NCBI RefSeq assembly: GCF_947499585.1
Contig: NZ_CANMOO010000002.1
Coordinates: forward strand, 1,116,001 to 1,180,000
Source of the DNA: an uncultured Allomuricauda sp.
GTDB taxonomy: Bacteria; Bacteroidota; Bacteroidia; Flavobacteriales; Flavobacteriaceae
DNA: 64,000 nt
Direction of reading: 5' to 3'
This document shows, piece by piece, positions 44,220-53,014 of this stretch (positions are counted from its first letter, which is position 1; every line of letters starts with the position of its first letter). The notes beneath the pieces are model-generated. The model was not told where the DNA came from. It searched no databases and saw only the letters and a list, made by a program, of their open reading frames with translations. The position numbers and the translations under genes are program-made.

Positions 44220-44579
44220 TTAATTTATTGGTATTGGAAGGTTGTGCATCTTTAAAAAAGAAAGCTTGTCCCAATATCCTCTTTGGAATTTGATTTTACC
44301 CTCTACAATGTGAAAAAAACCACAGCCTCTTAACCCCAACGGATCCTTCCACTCCAAAATGGCCCAATCCCCATCTTGGAAAATATGTTCAGGAATACAG
44401 ACCATTTCCGCCGTACTAAACTCGTTTTTAAACATTTCGAATATGGCTTCTTTTCCTATAATTGGATCATTTGCAACTTGATGATTTATAGCATCTGTAT
44501 GATAAAGTTGTACCAATTCTTCCGCATTTCCAGAGTTAAAAATCGTGACCCATTGCTGTATTACATCTTTAGGTGTCAT
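44220..44579 (-). CDS. NTF2-like / SnoaL-type protein
   Basis: 119 residues. Characteristic pattern: IQQWVTIFNSGNAEELVQLY, HTDAINHQVANDPIIGKEAI, and ILEWKDPLGLRGCGFFHIVE. Cone-shaped NTF2 fold, seen in polyketide cyclases, isomerases and small-molecule-binding proteins. The substrate is unknown. Co-transcription with the cupin gene is likely. Confidence 0.82.
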   Translation of the reverse strand: MTPKDVIQQWVTIFNSGNAEELVQLYHTDAINHQVANDPIIGKEAIFEMFKNEFSTAEMVCIPEHIFQDGDWAILEWKDPLGLRGCGFFHIVEGKIKFQRGYWDKLSFLKMHNLPIPIN

Positions 44580-44627
44580 TTGTGGTATACTTGAATTTAT
44601 TGAAAAAGATAACTACAACTAAAGATA

Positions 44628-45980
44628 CTAAATTCCTAAAACCAACTTGGCAATCCAAAAGTAAATTAAGATGCCAAAAATGTCATTGCTTGTGGTGATA
44701 AATGGGCCTGTTGCGATTGCAGGATCAATACCTCGTTTATCTAAAAAAAGTGGTATAAATGTGCCTATGATTCCAGCTACGATAATAACCACAACCAAGG
44801 AAATGGAAATGGCCAAGGCGGTTAAGAAATCCCCTTTCCATATCCATGTAAAAACTAAAAGTAATACGGCAAGTATGAGTCCATTCAATAAAGCCAATAA
44901 CATTTCTTTGACCAAACGGTTACTAATACTGCCCTTTAAATCATCATTTGCAAGGCCCTGAACAATAATGGCGCTGGATTGCACTCCCACATTACCTGCC
45001 ATTGCAGCAATTAAAGGGGTAAAGAAAAAGAGGATGGCATGTTTTGCGATCATTTCTTCAAAACCGCCCATTATGGCCGCGGCCCCCAATCCTCCAAAGA
45101 GCCCTAGAATTAACCAAGGTAAACGGGCACGGGTAAGCTCCCAAATGCTATCATCTGCCTCAACATCCTGAGAGATACCAGCTGCCAGTTGGTAATCCTT
45201 TTCGGCTTCTTCCTTGATTACGTCCACAATATCATCAATGGTAATACGACCGACCAATCGACCTATTTCATCCACTACAGGAATTGCTTCCAAATCATAT
45301 TTAGACATAATCTTGGCTACCTCCTCAGCTTTTTCGTTGACATTTACATGATCCACCTTTGAAATATAGACGTCTTTTATATGGGTCTTTGTGGAAGTTG
45401 TCAATAGATCTTTTAATGAAAGTCTGCCTTTGAGTTTGTCATCATCATCTACAACATAAATGGAATGTACCCTAGTAACACTTTCTGCTTGGGCACGCAT
45501 TTCTTTTACACACGTGAGAACATTCCAATTTTCTTTGACTTTCACTAGCTCTTTGGCCATAAGTCCACCAGCGGTATCCTCATCATAACGTAAAAGATCT
45601 ACAATATCCTTGGCATGTTCCCTATCTTCTATTTCTGAAATGACCTCTTGAACAATATCTTTTGGAAGTTCACTAACAATATCTGCAGCATCATCTGTGT
45701 CCAGTTCTTCCAACTCACCGGCTATCTCTTTGGCAGAAAGGTTTTTTAGTATGGATTCCCGTAAATCCTCGTCCATTTCGGCAAGGATATCAGAGGTCTT
45801 TTCACTATCTAAAAGTTTAATGAGATAAGTAGCCTCATATTTGGTAAGCTCTTCTGCTATTTCTGCAATATCCGCATAGTGGAACTCCTTCATCATCAAC
45901 CTAAGGTCAGCGTTCTTTTTATCCGCTACTAGTTGTTGAATCTGCTCTATTAGCTCGTCTGTGAGTTTAAACGGAATCAT
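44628..45980 (-). CDS. mgtE: MgtE magnesium transporter
   Basis: 450 residues. N-terminal helical MgtE_N domain with repeated LxELxxxD-type acidic segments, a CBS pair ([19 protein letters not shown] and [20 protein letters not shown]), and five membrane helices (about 285-450, including [16 protein letters not shown]). The cytosolic CBS/N domains sense Mg2+ and gate the pore. Its first codons overlap the end of rsmA by 14 bp. Confidence 0.95.
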   Translation of the reverse strand: MIPFKLTDELIEQIQQLVADKKNADLRLMMKEFHYADIAEIAEELTKYEATYLIKLLDSEKTSDILAEMDEDLRESILKNLSAKEIAGELEELDTDDAADIVSELPKDIVQEVISEIEDREHAKDIVDLLRYDEDTAGGLMAKELVKVKENWNVLTCVKEMRAQAESVTRVHSIYVVDDDDKLKGRLSLKDLLTTSTKTHIKDVYISKVDHVNVNEKAEEVAKIMSKYDLEAIPVVDEIGRLVGRITIDDIVDVIKEEAEKDYQLAAGISQDVEADDSIWELTRARLPWLILGLFGGLGAAAIMGGFEEMIAKHAILFFFTPLIAAMAGNVGVQSSAIIVQGLANDDLKGSISNRLVKEMLLALLNGLILAVLLLVFTWIWKGDFLTALAISISLVVVIIVAGIIGTFIPLFLDKRGIDPAIATGPFITTSNDIFGILIYFWIAKLVLGI

Positions 45981-46839
45981 TGGCTATCTTCTGCGTTAAC
46001 GCTATAAAATCGGCTACACTTAGCTGTTCTGGGCGTTGGTCAAAGATAGTATCTTCTTTTAGATTATCAGATAGGTTAAAAGTTTTAAGGCTATTGCGAA
46101 TGGTCTTTCGTCTTTGGTTAAAACTTGCCTTTATAATTTTGAAAAATAAATGCTCATCGCAAGGAAGTTTTAAGTTTCCCTTTCTTGTTAAGCGCAATAC
46201 TCCTGATTGCACTTTTGGTGGTGGATCAAATACTTCAGGATCCACGGTAAACAAATATTCAGCTTCATAAAATGCTTGGACCAAAACCGATAAGATCCCA
46301 TAGGTTTTATTCCCAGGTTTTCCGCAAATACGCTGTGCGACTTCTTTCTGGAACATTCCTGAAAATTCTGGAACCTGCTGACGCATTTCAAGCATCTTAA
46401 AAACGATCTGTGTAGAAATATTATAGGGAAAATTTCCAGTGATGGCAAATTGCTCATCACCGTACAATTGCTTTAAATCGAACTTTAAAAAGTCCGCTTC
46501 TATAATGTTTAATCGGTTGTTTTTTTCAAACACTGTTGGATGTTCCAAACGAAAACTATGATTGAGATATACTATGGATTCCTCATCAAGATCCATGGCA
46601 ACCAAATCCATATCTTTAAGCAGCAGGTATTTAGTGAGAACTCCCATGCCTGGGCCAATCTCTATAACATTGGTGTAGTCTTTAAGGGAAAGTGTATCCG
46701 CAATCTGTTTAGCAATGTCTTCATCTATAAGAAAGTGCTGCCCTAAATGCTTTTTAGCCCTTACCGCACTTTCTTCTTGCCCGTTTTTAAATTTCTTTGC
46801 CTTACCGCTGGCAAACTTTTTTTTATTTTTTTTGGACAC
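45967..46839 (-). CDS. rsmA: 16S rRNA (A1518/A1519) dimethyltransferase RsmA/KsgA
   Basis: 290 residues. A Lys-rich N-terminus ([20 protein letters not shown]) precedes the family start [14 protein letters not shown] motifs are [17 protein letters not shown] and the catalytic TGNFPYNIS. It dimethylates two adenosines near the 3' end of 16S rRNA. The basic extension is longer than in many homologues. It overlaps mgtE by 14 bp, so the two are translationally linked. Confidence 0.95.
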   Translation of the reverse strand: MSKKNKKKFASGKAKKFKNGQEESAVRAKKHLGQHFLIDEDIAKQIADTLSLKDYTNVIEIGPGMGVLTKYLLLKDMDLVAMDLDEESIVYLNHSFRLEHPTVFEKNNRLNIIEADFLKFDLKQLYGDEQFAITGNFPYNISTQIVFKMLEMRQQVPEFSGMFQKEVAQRICGKPGNKTYGILSVLVQAFYEAEYLFTVDPEVFDPPPKVQSGVLRLTRKGNLKLPCDEHLFFKIIKASFNQRRKTIRNSLKTFNLSDNLKEDTIFDQRPEQLSVADFIALTQKIANDSV

Positions 46840-46857
46840 GGGACATTTTTTTGCAAG

Positions 46858-47166
46858 TTAATGTGAATTTTCGATATACAACCAAGCCTCAATACCAGAT
46901 TCTAATTTTACCTTTTTACGTTTGTAAGCGCTTGTTTCGTACACATCAGCTTTTTGTAATTCAAGAGCAGTTACCTCATAGACTTTTCCCTCAACCTTGT
47001 TTTTAAAGTCATTGGTTTGCACGACTAAAGAATATCTTTCATAAACTGCATTTTCCAGACGTTTGAATCCGGACAAAAAATCCGTTTTTCCATCTAGAAT
47101 GCGACCAAAAATATATTGTTGGACTTGCAAATCTTGTAGCGTACCATAAGTAAAAAGATAATCCAA
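46858..47166 (-). CDS. Gamma-glutamylcyclotransferase-like (AIG2/GGCT) protein
   Basis: 102 residues from a TTG at 47166, giving the classic start LDYLFTYGTLQ. The frame continues to an ATG at 47268, but that part overlaps DUF4286 and does not match the family. YGTL is the substrate-binding motif; the key acidic residue is in VYEVTALELQKADVYE. Such enzymes release 5-oxoproline from gamma-glutamyl compounds, although many members are uncharacterised. It starts 4 bp after the DUF4286 stop. Confidence 0.82.
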   Translation of the reverse strand: MDYLFTYGTLQDLQVQQYIFGRILDGKTDFLSGFKRLENAVYERYSLVVQTNDFKNKVEGKVYEVTALELQKADVYETSAYKRKKVKLESGIEAWLYIENSH

Positions 47167-47170
47167 AACT

Positions 47171-47488
47171 TTAGGGAATCTGTTGACTAATGATCTCCAG
47201 TTCTGTTCTGAAGGCCACAAATTTGTTAGAAAACAATTTTGGCACATCTGCTCTAAGGCGCTCAGCATCTTTCTTATAATACAGTTCTAGAGTCTGCCTA
47301 TCTTTAGTTGTGTATTGGACCGAATATGTAATTCCTCCCATATCTTCTTCAACTAAAACTTTGGCCATTTTTGCGTGAGAAAATTTCCCAGTGGCCAGCA
47401 TATCTGGAACATGTTTGTCCCTCATCCATATAAGCCATTCGTCATGAACGCTTTCATCTATATTGATTGTAACATTGTATATGAGCAT
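47171..47488 (-). CDS. DUF4286 family protein
   Basis: 105 residues. MLIYNVTINIDESVHDEWLI, then MRDKHVPDMLATGKF and AERLRADVPKLFSNKFVAF, matches DUF4286, a small dimeric-barrel-like family typical of Bacteroidota. Function unknown. Co-transcribed with the GGCT-like gene, and probably with the TPR gene upstream. Confidence 0.88.
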   Translation of the reverse strand: MLIYNVTINIDESVHDEWLIWMRDKHVPDMLATGKFSHAKMAKVLVEEDMGGITYSVQYTTKDRQTLELYYKKDAERLRADVPKLFSNKFVAFRTELEIISQQIP

Positions 47489-47524
47489 TAACCCTTAGTT
47501 TTGATGGCTTAAATGTAGATAAGT

Positions 47525-49309
47525 TTAATTTATTGCATCACCGCGAAGCCTTCTAAAATGTTTTCTGGCCTTTGGAAAGTAATAACTGTCCTGATAATTG
47601 TATATAATTTTTTCGTAATGGGTCTTTGCTTTTTCTGGTTCACTTAAAATGCTTCTGTACAACTCTCCCAATGCAAAATGGGCATCATCTGCCAAAATAC
47701 CATCAGGATAGAACTCTACTATTTTTTTATAATTGAATTCCGCACTCTCATAAGATTTTTGAGCTTCTAAAAGTTCCCCTTGTTTCAGCAATGCTTCATC
47801 CTCAATTTTCTCACCTTTATGATTCTGCAAAATATCTTCTAAGACCTCAATGGCCTGTTTGTTTTTGTTTTGATATGCAAGAAGATCTGCTCTGGCATAT
47901 TTTTTAAGTGCAGTTTGGGTAGAATCTTCCAGGGAGTTGTCCGAGATTAAAAGACTTAGCTGCATGGCATCATTGGCAATAAGCTGTGAAGTAGAACCCC
48001 TAAGCACCTTTAATTGTGTTAGTGCCCAATTAAAATCACCTTTGTAAAAACTGGTCTGTGCCACCTTAAAACGAGCGTCTTGGCCTAAAACATCATTCTT
48101 TAAGCTCTTCTGAATTTGTGTGAAATAAATTAAGGCTTGATTAAATTTTTGGTCATATACTAAAATGTCTCCTAAAGCCAATTTTACATAGGCAACTCCC
48201 ATACGTCCTAAAGGAAGCTCTAGACTTTCCTTAAGAATTGCAATTGCCGGTGCTGGAGTTTCCTTTTTAAAAGTTAGGAAGTTGGCATATGCAATTTGAA
48301 GTTGTAATGTGCGACTTTGGTTTCCATATTCGCTAACCAATGCTTGAAATTTCTTTTCTACCGCATCTAGTTTTTTTCTGCTTGTACCTTCAAGTTCAAT
48401 ATCTATCAAATGAAGCTCGGCGTTCAATTTGGACACAGGGTTATTGCTATTATCCACAATGTATTCAAAAATTGTGGTGGCATTTTCGTAATCTTCATCT
48501 TCCAATGTTATCTGACCAAGATTTTCCAAACGGCCCAGAGAAGTTTCATCTGTTCTTTTATAAATAGCTTTCTCTTGACTAAAAGCACTATTGTATTGTT
48601 TTTGTTGAATAAAGAGCCAACTCAGTAATTCATTCCAAAGGATATCTGGGTTTTTCTGGGCATTTTTGAGCAATACTTTTCTCAACAAGACATTGTTGGC
48701 ATTGGAAGGATCTTCCGAAATAAAATCATCTATGTTGCGAAGGATGTTTGAACGTGAAGTTCTTCCTTCGTGGATTAAATTTAGGTAGGATTGATACATT
48801 TTTTCTATATCACCCTGTTCCCCATAGATTCGGGCTAATTGAAAGTCATAATTTAATTCGGGTTTAAGCGTCATGGCTCGCGTATAGGCCAAAACAGCTT
48901 GATCTAGCAGTGCGTATTTCTGAAAACGGTAGCCCACGCTATACCCAAAATTAGGATTTTCATCAATTTTTGCTATTGCGTTATCGTAGTAAGTGGTTGC
49001 TTTTTCTGGTTGATTTTGCAAGGTATAATTGTAGCCCAGTTCTATGAAAAAAGTAGGGAAGGCATATGAGTCTTCAATTTTCTTCAACAAGAATTTCTCC
49101 GCATCTTCATAACGTTCCAATTGTTGATAACAGGCAACCAAACCTTCTGAATAATCCGTACGTCTTGGTTTTTTTTGGACCAACTTTTCATAGAAGACCA
49201 GCGCTTTATCATAGTCACCATCATTAAAATACTGTTTGGCCAGAAAATCTTCTTGTGACTGTGCTGCAGACAGAAATAGAAAAGAAATAAGAAATAAGAT
49301 GTATCGCAA
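47525..49309 (-). CDS. Secreted tetratricopeptide-repeat protein
   Basis: 594 residues. The only suitable start is TTG at 49309, followed by a signal peptide (RYILFLISFLFLSAAQSQ). TPR-type helices fill the rest, for example GDYDKALVFYEKLVQKKPRR, NQPEKATTYYDNAIAK and KSYESAEFNYKKIVEFYPDG. Such proteins scaffold envelope complexes. A TAnnTTTG box 16 bp upstream supports this start. Confidence 0.9.
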   Translation of the reverse strand: MRYILFLISFLFLSAAQSQEDFLAKQYFNDGDYDKALVFYEKLVQKKPRRTDYSEGLVACYQQLERYEDAEKFLLKKIEDSYAFPTFFIELGYNYTLQNQPEKATTYYDNAIAKIDENPNFGYSVGYRFQKYALLDQAVLAYTRAMTLKPELNYDFQLARIYGEQGDIEKMYQSYLNLIHEGRTSRSNILRNIDDFISEDPSNANNVLLRKVLLKNAQKNPDILWNELLSWLFIQQKQYNSAFSQEKAIYKRTDETSLGRLENLGQITLEDEDYENATTIFEYIVDNSNNPVSKLNAELHLIDIELEGTSRKKLDAVEKKFQALVSEYGNQSRTLQLQIAYANFLTFKKETPAPAIAILKESLELPLGRMGVAYVKLALGDILVYDQKFNQALIYFTQIQKSLKNDVLGQDARFKVAQTSFYKGDFNWALTQLKVLRGSTSQLIANDAMQLSLLISDNSLEDSTQTALKKYARADLLAYQNKNKQAIEVLEDILQNHKGEKIEDEALLKQGELLEAQKSYESAEFNYKKIVEFYPDGILADDAHFALGELYRSILSEPEKAKTHYEKIIYNYQDSYYFPKARKHFRRLRGDAIN

Positions 49310-49324
49310 TACCTTGTTTTATTT

Positions 49325-49332
49325 CAAATATA
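49325..49332 (-). promoter_or_regulatory. Putative -7 box of the TPR gene
   Basis: Minus strand TATATTTG, an exact consensus match, 16 bp before the TTG start at 49309. Confidence 0.5.
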
Positions 49333-49387
49333 ACGCAGAAAAACGCCGAAATCTGTTAAGTGATTCCAAATAAATAGGTTGACATTC

Positions 49388-50659
49388 CTAGTCAATAACA
49401 TCAAACCCGCAATAAGGAACCAGAACTTCTGGGATTTTGATGCCATCCTCGGTTTGATAATTTTCTAGGATTCCCGCCAAAACCCTGGGCAATGCCAAAG
49501 AACTACCATTTAATGTGTGAGCCAATTGACTTTTTCCATTTTCGTCCTTAAAGCGAAGTTTTAATCGGTTGGCCTGAAATGTTTCAAAATTGGATACTGA
49601 GCTAATTTCTAGCCATCTGTCTTGGGCAGTTGAAAAAACTTCAAAATCAAAGGTTAGGGCAGAGGTGAAGCCTAAATCCCCACCACAAAGACGGAGGACC
49701 CGGTAAGGTAATTTCAATTCTCGCAGAATATTCTTAATATGTCCTACCATTTCATCCAAAGCTTGGTATGAAGTTGTAGGCTGCTCAATGCGAACTAACT
49801 CAACTTTATCAAATTGATGAAGTCTATTTAATCCTCTTACATGCGCACCATAACTTCCAGCTTCCCTTCTAAAGCAAGGTGTATATCCTGTGTATTTAAT
49901 TGGAAAATTTTCTAGGGGAACTATATCGCCCCTATGCAAATTGGTAATAGGTACTTCAGCAGTTGGAATAAGGTATAGATTATCTACTTGAGCATGATAC
50001 ATTTGTCCTTCCTTATCAGGTAGTTGACCCGTGCCATAACCTGAAGCCTCATTGACCAAATGTGGTGGCTGTACTTCCAAGTAGCCTGCTTCTGTGTTCT
50101 TATCCAGGAAATATGAGATTAAGGCGCGTTGTAAGCGAGCTCCTTTACCCTTGTAAATTGGAAATCCTGCACCTGTGACTTTCACTCCCAATTCAAAATC
50201 AATGATGTCGTATTTTTTAGCTAACTCCCAATGTGGCAAAGCACCTTCAGAAAGCGTTGGAATGTCACCTTCGCGGAAAATCTCTTCATTATCCTCATCT
50301 GAATTTCCTGCGGGAACAGATTCATGGGGAATATTCGGTATTTGGTATAATTGTTCTTGTAAGGCGGTGCTTGTTGCATTTAAATCTTCTCCCAATTGTT
50401 TTGAAGCTTCTTTAAGACCGGCCGTTTGCTCTTTTATTGCATTGGCTTCTTGTGCTTTTCCTGATTTAAAAAGCATTCCAATTTCTTTAGAAAGTTTGTT
50501 GGATTCTGCCAAGGTACTATCCAGTTCGGTCTGGATGGAACGTCTTTTTTCATCCAAATCCAATATGGCGGATAAAATAGGCTCTGCATCAACATTTCGC
50601 TTTTTCAAAGCTTTGATGATACTCTCCTTGTTCTCTCTAATTATCTGTAATTGAAGCAT
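49388..50659 (-). CDS. serS: Seryl-tRNA synthetase
   Basis: 423 residues. An N-terminal coiled-coil arm (about 1-110, rich in Lys/Glu) binds the long variable arm of tRNA-Ser. Class II motif 2 is PCFRREAGSYG, and motif 3 is GSSLALPRVLAGILENYQ. It charges tRNA-Ser and tRNA-Sec in the cytosol. Probably independently transcribed, with a TAnnTTTG box just upstream. Confidence 0.97.
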   Translation of the reverse strand: MLQLQIIRENKESIIKALKKRNVDAEPILSAILDLDEKRRSIQTELDSTLAESNKLSKEIGMLFKSGKAQEANAIKEQTAGLKEASKQLGEDLNATSTALQEQLYQIPNIPHESVPAGNSDEDNEEIFREGDIPTLSEGALPHWELAKKYDIIDFELGVKVTGAGFPIYKGKGARLQRALISYFLDKNTEAGYLEVQPPHLVNEASGYGTGQLPDKEGQMYHAQVDNLYLIPTAEVPITNLHRGDIVPLENFPIKYTGYTPCFRREAGSYGAHVRGLNRLHQFDKVELVRIEQPTTSYQALDEMVGHIKNILRELKLPYRVLRLCGGDLGFTSALTFDFEVFSTAQDRWLEISSVSNFETFQANRLKLRFKDENGKSQLAHTLNGSSLALPRVLAGILENYQTEDGIKIPEVLVPYCGFDVID

Positions 50660-50676
50660 GGACTTGTATTGAGCGG

Positions 50677-50684
50677 CAAATTTA
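50677..50684 (-). promoter_or_regulatory. Putative -7 box of serS
   Basis: Minus strand TAAATTTG, exact match to TAnnTTTG, about 18 bp upstream of the ATG. No well-spaced -33 element was recognised. Confidence 0.45.
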
Positions 50685-50711
50685 AGTCAATCTAAGGAAG
50701 TTGACTAACAA

Positions 50712-52028
50712 TTATTCTTTTTGTGATGGTCTTATCCATTCATTGTGCGAGAAATGTTTCCATGGTACACTTGCCAAGTCTACTTTCGGATCCACAAATT
50801 CAAGGTATTTACTTTTATTGACTCTAACTTTACTACTTGCAAAAACCTGAATTTTTTCACCTTTTTTTGCGTACTCTTTTTTTAAATGCTGGGCAAACTG
50901 CCAGATAAAGTCTGGGTAACAAGCTACCTTTCTTTTTTGTTTTTTGGTAAGATATTCATCTAAATTAATATGACTTCCCTTACCTGTTTCTTTGTTTAAA
51001 ATTTTAAACGTAACAAGGCCAGTGCGGCTGCGCAACATCATACGCCAGCTTAATCTATGCCCTTCCTCAGTCCACAATACATCATCTTTAAAAGTGTGGT
51101 GTCTAAGTGGGAGTACCAGTTGCACCAAAAAATAGAGACTTAAGGCACCGACTAACAATTTTGCGTTTTTTGGGTGATTTACCTCATTATCAATTGCTAT
51201 GGTTTTCTCTTTTAAGAAAATGTTTCTAATGGTCTGTGGACTAAAAAAGAATACGGTGAAAGCCAATGATAAATAAGGAAAAATCCCAATCTGAAAAACT
51301 ATACTATTGAATAAATGGAAGAATATGGAAAATGCAAAAGCAATCTTTCTAGTGGGTTTCCATAATAAGGCAGGAACAATCAATAAATCGAAAAGAATGC
51401 CAAAGACGGCCACTATTTTATGCACCCACTTTTGTTGTAATAATTCTCCAATCAAGTAATAGTCCTTTTTGGATTTCATTAAGATTTCAATGATGCTAAA
51501 ATCTAACCAATCTCCATATAGTTTGGCAACTGAAGCATATGTGTATATGATGAACAGTTGTATAATGATAGTCCATCTAACCCAATTGTGCATTGTACGG
51601 GAACGAAGCTTTGGATTTGATTTGGCGTCTAACGAAAAATCTCGGCTTGCGGGCAAAAATGCCATGATAAAAGCCAGCAACATTAATAGATAATAATGGT
51701 TGTTGTAAGATGTTTTTTGCATTAAGTAAACCCCTGCCCACATGATAGCAAAAGCAAAGGCACTAAATATATATTTATAGCCAAGAGCGATTAATAGTCC
51801 CAATGTTCCCATAATGGCAAAATAGACATACATTCCATTCCCAGGAAGTGGCTGTAACCATTCAAAACCAATAAAGGAAAAGGTGAACTGGGGCTCTATT
51901 AATGTTCTGCGTACCCAACCTGTTGCAATAGCGCCATAACACTCCGCACTTACCAATAATCCATAAAAAACCCTAAAAATAATAAGCTGAGCGTTGTCTA
52001 TTTTTTTAAAAAGAAATTGGTTCAACAT
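50712..52028 (-). CDS. HTTM-domain membrane protein (vitamin K-dependent carboxylase-like)
   Basis: 438 residues with multiple membrane helices. The HTTM start is IIFRVFYGLLVSAECYG, with YNNHYYLLMLLAFIMAFLPA, WVRWTIIIQLFIIYTYASVA and KLYGDWL; a soluble C-terminal part follows (HRLSWRMMLRSRTG). The family relates to gamma-glutamyl carboxylase, but bacterial substrates are unknown. It ends the ribF transcript (1 bp gap). Confidence 0.85.
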   Translation of the reverse strand: MLNQFLFKKIDNAQLIIFRVFYGLLVSAECYGAIATGWVRRTLIEPQFTFSFIGFEWLQPLPGNGMYVYFAIMGTLGLLIALGYKYIFSAFAFAIMWAGVYLMQKTSYNNHYYLLMLLAFIMAFLPASRDFSLDAKSNPKLRSRTMHNWVRWTIIIQLFIIYTYASVAKLYGDWLDFSIIEILMKSKKDYYLIGELLQQKWVHKIVAVFGILFDLLIVPALLWKPTRKIAFAFSIFFHLFNSIVFQIGIFPYLSLAFTVFFFSPQTIRNIFLKEKTIAIDNEVNHPKNAKLLVGALSLYFLVQLVLPLRHHTFKDDVLWTEEGHRLSWRMMLRSRTGLVTFKILNKETGKGSHINLDEYLTKKQKRKVACYPDFIWQFAQHLKKEYAKKGEKIQVFASSKVRVNKSKYLEFVDPKVDLASVPWKHFSHNEWIRPSQKE

Positions 52029-52029
52029 T

Positions 52030-52959
52030 TTATTTGGTGATTAATGCCAGCGAATGGTTTTTGTCCTTTTTTAACTGTTCTTTCAGTTCCTGTACGGAAT
52101 CAAATTTATGTTCATCTCTAATACGATGTAAAATTGCTACCTGCACTTTTTTGTCGTAAAGATTCCCTTTAAATTCAAAAAAGTTGATCTCTATGCTCTT
52201 TTCTTTTCCTGATACGGTTGGATTAAAGCCAATATTCATCATTCCATGATATTCTTTGTCATTCAAGATGCTCTTCACCACATATACCCCATTTTTTGGA
52301 ATCAGTTTGTATTCTTCAGCTATATGTAGATTAGCCGTAGGAAAACCAAATTGTTTACCAAGCCCCTTGCCCTTTTTAATGGTTCCGGTAAGCATGTAGG
52401 CATAATTTAAATATGTATTTGCGGTAGTAATATCACCTTCTAACAGCGCATTTCTAATTTTCGTGGAACTTACAGAGACCTCATCTATTTCTTGTACGGG
52501 TATTTCTTCAACTTCAAAATCCAAAGCATTTCCAAAGGCAATTAAGTCTTGTATATTGGCATTACGATTTCTTCCAAACCGATGATCATATCCAATAATT
52601 ATCTTTTTGGTTCTTAGATTATTTACAAGAATGTCTCTTACAAATTCGGTTGCGGAAAGCCTTGAAAAGTCTTTTGTAAAAGGGTGAACAATAAGATAAT
52701 CCAATCCTAAAGAATCTAGAATCTGTATTTTCTCTTCCAAGGTGTTCAATAATTTAATGTCTGTGTCCTTTTGAAGTATCATCCTTGGATGAGGGAAAAA
52801 AGTAAGCACAGTAGACTTCAAACCAATATTCTTGGCATTATTTATGAGGCGTTCCAATATCTTGCGGTGACCAAGATGCACTCCATCAAAAGTGCCAATG
52901 GTAACAGCGGTTTGAAACGTAGTATTGGTAAACTGAGAAATGCCTTGGACTGTTTTCAC
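52030..52959 (-). CDS. ribF: Bifunctional riboflavin kinase / FAD synthetase
   Basis: 309 residues. The N-terminal FAD synthetase has the nucleotidyltransferase motif GTFDGVHLGHRKIL and IIGYDHRFGRNRNAN. The C-terminal riboflavin kinase has GKGLGKQFGFPTANL and GMMNIGFNPTVSG. It turns riboflavin into FMN and FAD. Co-transcribed with the HTTM gene; divergent from the metalloprotease. Confidence 0.96.
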   Translation of the reverse strand: MKTVQGISQFTNTTFQTAVTIGTFDGVHLGHRKILERLINNAKNIGLKSTVLTFFPHPRMILQKDTDIKLLNTLEEKIQILDSLGLDYLIVHPFTKDFSRLSATEFVRDILVNNLRTKKIIIGYDHRFGRNRNANIQDLIAFGNALDFEVEEIPVQEIDEVSVSSTKIRNALLEGDITTANTYLNYAYMLTGTIKKGKGLGKQFGFPTANLHIAEEYKLIPKNGVYVVKSILNDKEYHGMMNIGFNPTVSGKEKSIEINFFEFKGNLYDKKVQVAILHRIRDEHKFDSVQELKEQLKKDKNHSLALITK

Positions 52960-52983
52960 TTAATCAAGAAAATAAAAAAGGCT

Positions 52984-52991
52984 TATTTTTG
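52984..52991 (+). promoter_or_regulatory. Putative -7 box of the metalloprotease gene
   Basis: TATTTTTG, exact consensus match, 23 bp before the ATG at 53015. Confidence 0.5.
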
Positions 52992-53014
52992 AATTTGACT
53001 TACGCCCCTTATGC

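Noticed and set aside
50175..50654. 159-codon open frame opposite serS
   Set aside because: It is antisense to the conserved serS coding region, with no signal, domain or independent promoter.
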